Source of the DNA: Rhodocyclaceae bacterium
GTDB taxonomy: Bacteria > Pseudomonadota > Gammaproteobacteria > Burkholderiales > Rhodocyclaceae
NCBI GenBank assembly: GCA_023253415.1
Contig: JALRGK010000116.1
Span: 1-10,976 of the forward strand
Length of the DNA stretch: 10,976 nt
Direction: 5' to 3'
The position numbers and the translations under genes were made by a program. Positions 7,533-10,976 of the stretch are shown here, piece after piece (the first letter of the stretch is position 1; each line of letters opens with the position of its first letter). Under the pieces are notes generated by a model, which saw nothing but the letters and a program-made list of their open reading frames with translations, did no database searches and was not told the origin of the DNA.

Positions 7533-8722
7533 GCAGACGCTGCCACTAAGGATTCTGCACATTCCCGGGCCTGGGCATCCACTGCCAGCACGGACGTCAG
7601 GTCTGTCAGCGTTGTATCGGGAATCGCATCAAGCGTCTTACGGATGATCTCCGGGATTGCCAGGAAGGTAATTTTTTCATCGAGAAACGCCGCCACGGCC
7701 ACTTCGTTGGCCGCATTCAACACAGCCGGTGCAGAACCACCCCGAGCCAGCGCTTCAAATGCCAATGCCAGACAAGGGAAGGCTTCAGTATCTGGTTGCG
7801 AAAAATCGAAATGTCCGCAGGCAACCAGATCCAGCATGCCGACACCGGACGCAATCCGCTCCGGCCAAGCCAAGGCATGAGCAATTGGCGTTCTCATGTC
7901 CGGATCACCCAGTTCCGCCAGAACCGAACCATCGACATACTGCACCAACGAATGAATCGTACTTTGAGGGTGCACCACGACTTGTATCCGGTCAGCCGAA
8001 AGGCCAAAGAGAAAGTGCGCTTCGATCACTTCCAGGCCTTTGTTCATGAGCGTGGCTGAGTCGACCGAAATTTTGGGACCCATCGACCACTTGGGATGAC
8101 TGATCGCCTGTGCCGGTGTCACATCGGTGAGTTGCGTCCGGTCACAACCCCTGAACGGTCCCCCCGAAGCAGTCAACACAATGTGGGTCACACCATGTTG
8201 ATCGGGTTCACCCCGGTAATCCGCCGGCAAAGACTGGAATATGGCGTTGTGCTCGCTGTCAATCGGTAAGAGCAACGCACCGGATCGACGGACTGCATCC
8301 ATGAAGACCGGACCAGCCATGACGAGCGCTTCTTTATTGGCCAGAAGCACGCGCTTGCCCGCCTCGGCCGCGGCCAATGCGGACGGCAAACCAGCCGCGC
8401 CAACGATCGCTGCCATCACGGTATCTACATCAGGATGCTGGGCAAGGGTATTTAAAGCGTCTGCGCCCGTCAGCACCTCCGTCGACACACCTCGTGCGAG
8501 CAAGCGTGTCCGCAGCGTTTCTGCGGCTAATGGGTCAACGACAGCGACAAACGCCGGTTGAAACTGATCAATTTGTGTTTCTAACAGATCGATCTGGCGC
8601 AGGGCCGCCAAGGCATACACCTGATAGCGATCCGGATGCCGTGCTATCACATCCAGCGTGCTTTGGCCGATAGAGCCAGTCGCGCCCAGAACGACTATAC
8701 GCTGAGGCACACGAGCGCTCAT
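7529..8722 (-). CDS. dxr: 1-deoxy-D-xylulose-5-phosphate reductoisomerase Dxr (IspC)
   Basis: Dxr converts DXP to 2-C-methyl-D-erythritol 4-phosphate with NADPH and a divalent metal. This is the committed step of the MEP pathway, which ultimately supplies UppS, encoded two genes upstream. The 397-residue product (E. coli 398) shows the NADPH-binding GATGSIGQ (13-20), LANKEALV (127-134), the metal site IDSEHNA (154-160: Asp155, Glu157), the active-site lid HPKWSMG (209-215) and the metal and substrate residues MNKGLEVIEA (226-235: Lys228, Glu231, Glu234). All catalytic residues are present. The ATG at 8722 overlaps the cdsA stop by one base (TGATG) and has an AGG six bases before it. An in-frame TTG at 8725 would leave only three bases to that site. 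The gene lies between cdsA and rseP; in E. coli it follows frr. Confidence 0.98.
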   Translation of the reverse strand: MSARVPQRIVVLGATGSIGQSTLDVIARHPDRYQVYALAALRQIDLLETQIDQFQPAFVAVVDPLAAETLRTRLLARGVSTEVLTGADALNTLAQHPDVDTVMAAIVGAAGLPSALAAAEAGKRVLLANKEALVMAGPVFMDAVRRSGALLLPIDSEHNAIFQSLPADYRGEPDQHGVTHIVLTASGGPFRGCDRTQLTDVTPAQAISHPKWSMGPKISVDSATLMNKGLEVIEAHFLFGLSADRIQVVVHPQSTIHSLVQYVDGSVLAELGDPDMRTPIAHALAWPERIASGVGMLDLVACGHFDFSQPDTEAFPCLALAFEALARGGSAPAVLNAANEVAVAAFLDEKITFLAIPEIIRKTLDAIPDTTLTDLTSVLAVDAQARECAESLVAASA

Positions 8723-9537
8723 CAATGACCTACAGAAAGAATAATCATCAACAGAGCGACCGGCAACACCGATAATTGGCTATCAATCCGGTCTAATACC
8801 CCACCATGCCCCGGCAGCAATTGAGAGCTGTCTTTAATGCCGGCCTGCCGTTTCATGAGAGATTCAAATAGGTCACCGGCGATCGACAGAACAAGTAATA
8901 GCAAAAGAACGGGGATCGACAAGACCGCAAAGATACCGCCGATCTGATTTAGCACCAAAGCGTAGATCAGCATGCAGATCGCCGCGCCTGCAACGCCTTC
9001 CCAGGTTTTACCCGGACTAATCGCCGGCGCCAATTTGCGCTTGCCGAATTTCTTACCGGAAAAATAGGCACCGATATCGGCAATCCAAGGCACTGCCATA
9101 GTCGCCAGCAACAGCCAGGGTTCCGGCGGAATCGATTTCATGGAAACAAGCGCACACCAGGCCGGCACGATGAGCACGAACCCAACCAGAAAATGCAGCG
9201 CAGGAATGCGGAGCACCCAGCGCTTGACGAGCCACAGCGGCACGATCAGGAGCCAGAAAGCCGTCCCGATCAGCAAACTTAATCCTGTGAGCCAGCCCAT
9301 CCACACAACGGGTGCCGCTAGCGCAGCAGCCGCCAGGAGATTTCCAAAGATCAACGCCAGGATGATACGCGCGGGCACCGATGTATAGGGATTAGGGGTC
9401 AGACGCAACCACTCCCAGAAGCCCAGCGCAGCCAACACAGAACAGAACAGTATCCAGCTCCACGCTGGCAGGACGAACAATACCAGGGTCACCAGTGCCA
9501 ACAGGACGGCCGCCGTTTTAATTCGGGTGATTAACAT
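8722..9537 (-). CDS. cdsA: Phosphatidate cytidylyltransferase CdsA
   Basis: CdsA is a polytopic inner-membrane enzyme that makes CDP-diacylglycerol from phosphatidic acid and CTP, the branch point for all membrane phospholipids. The 271-residue product has about eight hydrophobic segments. It carries the complete family signature at residues 218-252: S, then MKR (228-230), KD (235-236), PGHGG (242-246) and DRID (249-252). Earlier marks are WIADIGAYFSGKKFGKRK (151-168) and SPGKTWEG (174-181). The ATG at 9537 lies inside the last codons of uppS (7-base overlap) and has a good GGAAG at 9545-9549 with 7-base spacing. It overlaps dxr by one base at the other end. No anomaly is seen. Confidence 0.98.
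   Translation of the reverse strand: MLITRIKTAAVLLALVTLVLFVLPAWSWILFCSVLAALGFWEWLRLTPNPYTSVPARIILALIFGNLLAAAALAAPVVWMGWLTGLSLLIGTAFWLLIVPLWLVKRWVLRIPALHFLVGFVLIVPAWCALVSMKSIPPEPWLLLATMAVPWIADIGAYFSGKKFGKRKLAPAISPGKTWEGVAGAAICMLIYALVLNQIGGIFAVLSIPVLLLLLVLSIAGDLFESLMKRQAGIKDSSQLLPGHGGVLDRIDSQLSVLPVALLMIILSVGH
8729..8731 (-). promoter_or_regulatory. Ribosome binding site deciding the dxr start
   Basis: TAGGT lies within the last codons of cdsA, with its AGG core six bases before the ATG at 8722. The in-frame TTG at 8725 would be only three bases from it, too close for normal initiation. This supports a one-base TGATG stop/start overlap between cdsA and dxr. Confidence 0.55.
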
Positions 9538-10355
9538 GACGGATCTTCCATAGTCGTATTCTGCCCTTGCAACGCTGCACGTTGCGCCGCTTCGATCTGG
9601 TCACCCGTTTGTCCGAAACGACGCTGGCGCTTCTGAAAAGAACGGATGGCTGAAATGAACGCCTCCTCGCCAAATTCCGGCCAGAGTATGGGCGTGAAAT
9701 ACAATTCGGCGTAGGCCAGTTGCCACAACAGGAAATTGGAAATACGCTCCTCCCCGCCCGTCCGGATAAAAAGATCCGGTTCCGGGACACCGGCAAAACA
9801 CAAATAGGGCTCAAGATCCTGCTCGGTGTACTCACCAGCCCGCTCTGGCTGTTCCAGCACAAGTCGATTCACCGCCTGGGTGATATCCCAACGGCCGCCA
9901 TAATTAGCACAGACATGCAGCGTTAACCGTGTGTTCGAAGCCGTATCGGCTTCCGCTTGGGCAATCATCGCCTGCAACTCCGGTGCAAAACGGGAGCGAT
10001 CACCCACAATCCGCAATCGGATTCCATGCTCTTTGAGTTTGCCGACCTCCTGCTCCAGTGCTTTCATGAACAACTGCATCAGGAGCGTGACCTCTTCAGG
10101 CGGACGACGCCAGTTTTCCGAACTGAATGCAAACAGCGTCAGGTGCGCAACACCCAGTTCCAGACAACGCCGAACGGTACTGCGGACGGTTTCGACACCC
10201 TGGCGGTGCCCCGCAAACCGCGGCAGCAGGCGACGTTTTGCCCAGCGGCCATTGCCATCCATGATGATCGCAATGTGACGCGGGCAGACGCCATCATGGA
10301 CAGCAGGCTCAGCCGTCGGCTGAGCCTGTTTTTTGAACCAGCGCTTGAGTGGCAT
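9531..10355 (-). CDS. uppS: Di-trans,poly-cis-undecaprenyl-diphosphate synthase UppS
   Basis: UppS is a soluble cis-prenyltransferase that adds eight isopentenyl units to farnesyl diphosphate, giving the C55 carrier for peptidoglycan and O-antigen. The 274-residue product (E. coli 253) shows HIAIIMDGNGRWA (27-39) with catalytic Asp33, FAFSSENW (75-82), and the pyrophosphate-binding RTGGEERISNFLLW (198-211: Arg198, Arg204, Ser206). The N terminus before the motif is about seven residues longer than in E. coli, with a low-conservation, Ala/Pro/Gln-rich stretch (10-18). The DNA for that stretch forms a near-perfect hairpin (see the terminator entry). The C-terminal tail after about 250 is also longer and overlaps cdsA. 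The ATG at 10355 follows the frr stop by 12 bases, with a weak CGGG ahead. Confidence 0.98.
   Translation of the reverse strand: MPLKRWFKKQAQPTAEPAVHDGVCPRHIAIIMDGNGRWAKRRLLPRFAGHRQGVETVRSTVRRCLELGVAHLTLFAFSSENWRRPPEEVTLLMQLFMKALEQEVGKLKEHGIRLRIVGDRSRFAPELQAMIAQAEADTASNTRLTLHVCANYGGRWDITQAVNRLVLEQPERAGEYTEQDLEPYLCFAGVPEPDLFIRTGGEERISNFLLWQLAYAELYFTPILWPEFGEEAFISAIRSFQKRQRRFGQTGDQIEAAQRAALQGQNTTMEDPSC
10304..10334 (+). terminator. Terminator-shaped hairpin and T-tract, antisense to the operon, inside uppS
   Basis: On the plus strand an 11-base arm (10304-10314, caggctcagcc) is perfectly complementary to 10318-10328 across a three-base loop (gtc). It is followed at once by six T (10329-10334). 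This is the classic shape of a Rho-independent terminator. It would stop transcription running left to right, opposite to every gene here. In the operon mRNA the same bases form a hairpin at about +28 to +52 of uppS, without a downstream U-tract. It encodes residues 10-18 of UppS, in the poorly conserved N-terminal extension. The shape is certain; that it works as a terminator is inference. Confidence 0.45.
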
Positions 10356-10367
10356 CGCAGAACCCGA

Positions 10368-10922
10368 TCAGATCTGCATCAACTCTTTCTCTTTTTCAAC
10401 CAGCAGCTTATCTACTTCAGCGACCGCCTTATCCGTCAGCTTCTGGATCTCGTCCTGGGCACGACGCTCATCGTCTTCGGAGATTTCCTTATTTTTTAGC
10501 TGATCCTTAAGGGTGTTATTGGCATCACGTCGCAGATTCCGGATGGCCACCTTGCCATTCTCACCTTCGGACTTCACGACTTTAATGAGTTCCTTCCGGC
10601 GCTCTTCCGTCAGCGCCGGCATCGGTACACGGATCAACTCACCTTGCGCCGAGGGATTCAAACCCAGATCGGAATCACGGATGGCTTTTTCGATTTTAGC
10701 CGCCATCGGCTTTTCCCAAGGCTGCACACCCAGCGTACGCGCATCCACCAGAGTGACGTTCGCCACCTGATTGACCGGCACCATCGAGCCGTAATATTCA
10801 ACCATCACGTGATCAAGAATGCCCGTATGAGCACGCCCTGTACGGATCTTGCCAAGTTCGGTTTTCAGGCTCTCAAGAGATTTGAGCATTTTCTGCTCGG
10901 TAATTTTTTTCAGTTCGCTCAT
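10368..10922 (-). CDS. frr: Ribosome recycling factor Frr
   Basis: RRF, together with EF-G, splits the post-termination ribosome so that subunits can be reused; it is essential in E. coli. The 184-residue product (E. coli 185) has the expected two domains: a long three-helix bundle and a beta/alpha insert at about 31-104. Family marks are KIRTGRAHTG (25-34), VEYYGSMVPVNQVA (41-54), DLGLNPSAQGELIRVPMP (85-102), LTEERRKELIKVVK (104-117) and RNLRRDAN (128-135, including the conserved Arg132). ISEDDERRAQDEIQKLTD (147-164) closes the bundle. I chose the ATG at 10922 over one at 10937 because it gives the usual length and lies 9 bases after a GGGG ribosome site. The GRAHTG and QPWEK pattern looks betaproteobacterial to me. 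Confidence 0.98.
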   Translation of the reverse strand: MSELKKITEQKMLKSLESLKTELGKIRTGRAHTGILDHVMVEYYGSMVPVNQVANVTLVDARTLGVQPWEKPMAAKIEKAIRDSDLGLNPSAQGELIRVPMPALTEERRKELIKVVKSEGENGKVAIRNLRRDANNTLKDQLKNKEISEDDERRAQDEIQKLTDKAVAEVDKLLVEKEKELMQI

Positions 10923-10931
10923 GTTAAACAA

Positions 10932-10935
10932 CCCC
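10932..10935 (-). promoter_or_regulatory. Ribosome binding site deciding the frr start
   Basis: GGGG lies nine bases before the ATG at 10922. The alternative upstream ATG at 10937 would place this G-run inside the coding sequence and add five residues (MGLFN) not expected in the family. The site therefore favours the shorter frr. Confidence 0.6.
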
Positions 10936-10940
10936 ATCCA

Positions 10941-10976
10941 TCAGCAGTAAACGAGTGTGCCTTCAGCGGCACCCAT
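10941..10976 (-). CDS. pyrH: Probable 3' end of UMP kinase PyrH (partial)
   Basis: Only the last 11 codons and a TGA stop are in the window. Read in that frame they give MGAAEGTLVYC. A C terminus of the form G-x-x-x-GTLV is common in PyrH, and pyrH lies directly upstream of frr in many bacteria. The gap to frr would be 18 bases. The fragment is too short for a firm call; the identification is mostly from context. Confidence 0.55.
   Translation of the reverse strand: MGAAEGTLVYC

Noticed and set aside
7533..7562. A 10-residue upstream extension of rseP.
   Set aside because: It lies over the dxr C terminus, begins at a non-ATG codon, and would lengthen the short N terminus normal for RseP before its HELGH helix.
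10884..10910. A second plus-strand hairpin (gagca/tgctc) followed by seven T near the frr start.
   Set aside because: The stem is only five base pairs and five bases separate it from the T-run. The bases encode conserved-length frr N-terminal residues, so chance is the simpler explanation.
1..10976. A hidden defence, mobile or otherwise novel system in the window.
   Set aside because: Every stretch longer than 24 bases is accounted for by intact, well-known housekeeping genes on one strand. No atypical gene, integrase, transposase, repeat array or RNA gene was seen.

Overview
The window is an ordinary, tightly packed chromosomal envelope-biogenesis cluster from a Gram-negative proteobacterium, entirely on the minus strand. 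Transcription order runs from right to left: (pyrH 3' end)-frr-uppS-cdsA-dxr-rseP-bamA-skp-lpxD-fabZ-lpxA-lpxB(5' part). Protein features recalled from known families (RRF with a GRAHTG...PWEK pattern, LpxA with REF..FN.GT, a PyrH tail ending GTLVYC) point to Betaproteobacteria. Genus cannot be decided from this sequence. There are no RNA genes, insertion sequences, CRISPR arrays or phage genes, and no non-coding stretch longer than 24 bases.

Right part (about 9531-10976): the last codons of a probable pyrH (UMP kinase), then frr (ribosome recycling factor), then uppS (undecaprenyl diphosphate synthase). Middle (6156-9537): cdsA (CDP-diacylglycerol synthase), dxr (first committed step of the MEP isoprenoid pathway) and rseP (site-2 protease). 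dxr sits between cdsA and rseP, not directly after frr as in E. coli. Left part (1-6151): bamA (outer-membrane beta-barrel insertase), skp (periplasmic chaperone for its clients), then lpxD, fabZ, lpxA and lpxB, which make lipid A and balance it against phospholipid synthesis.

The genes share a theme. dxr and uppS feed the lipid carrier for peptidoglycan and O-antigen, cdsA feeds phospholipids, lpxA/D/B feed lipid A, fabZ uses the shared 3-hydroxyacyl-ACP pool, bamA and skp assemble outer-membrane proteins, and rseP senses envelope stress. Junctions range from 7-base overlaps to 24-base gaps, which fits one long polycistronic unit with translational coupling. No promoter could be recognised; the operon promoter probably lies beyond the right edge.

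I found no evidence for a previously undescribed system. The observations most worth checking are small: a terminator-shaped hairpin plus T-tract, oriented opposite to the operon, inside the start of uppS; two mutually exclusive hairpins at the lpxA/lpxB junction; and a cysteine pair in a surface loop of BamA.
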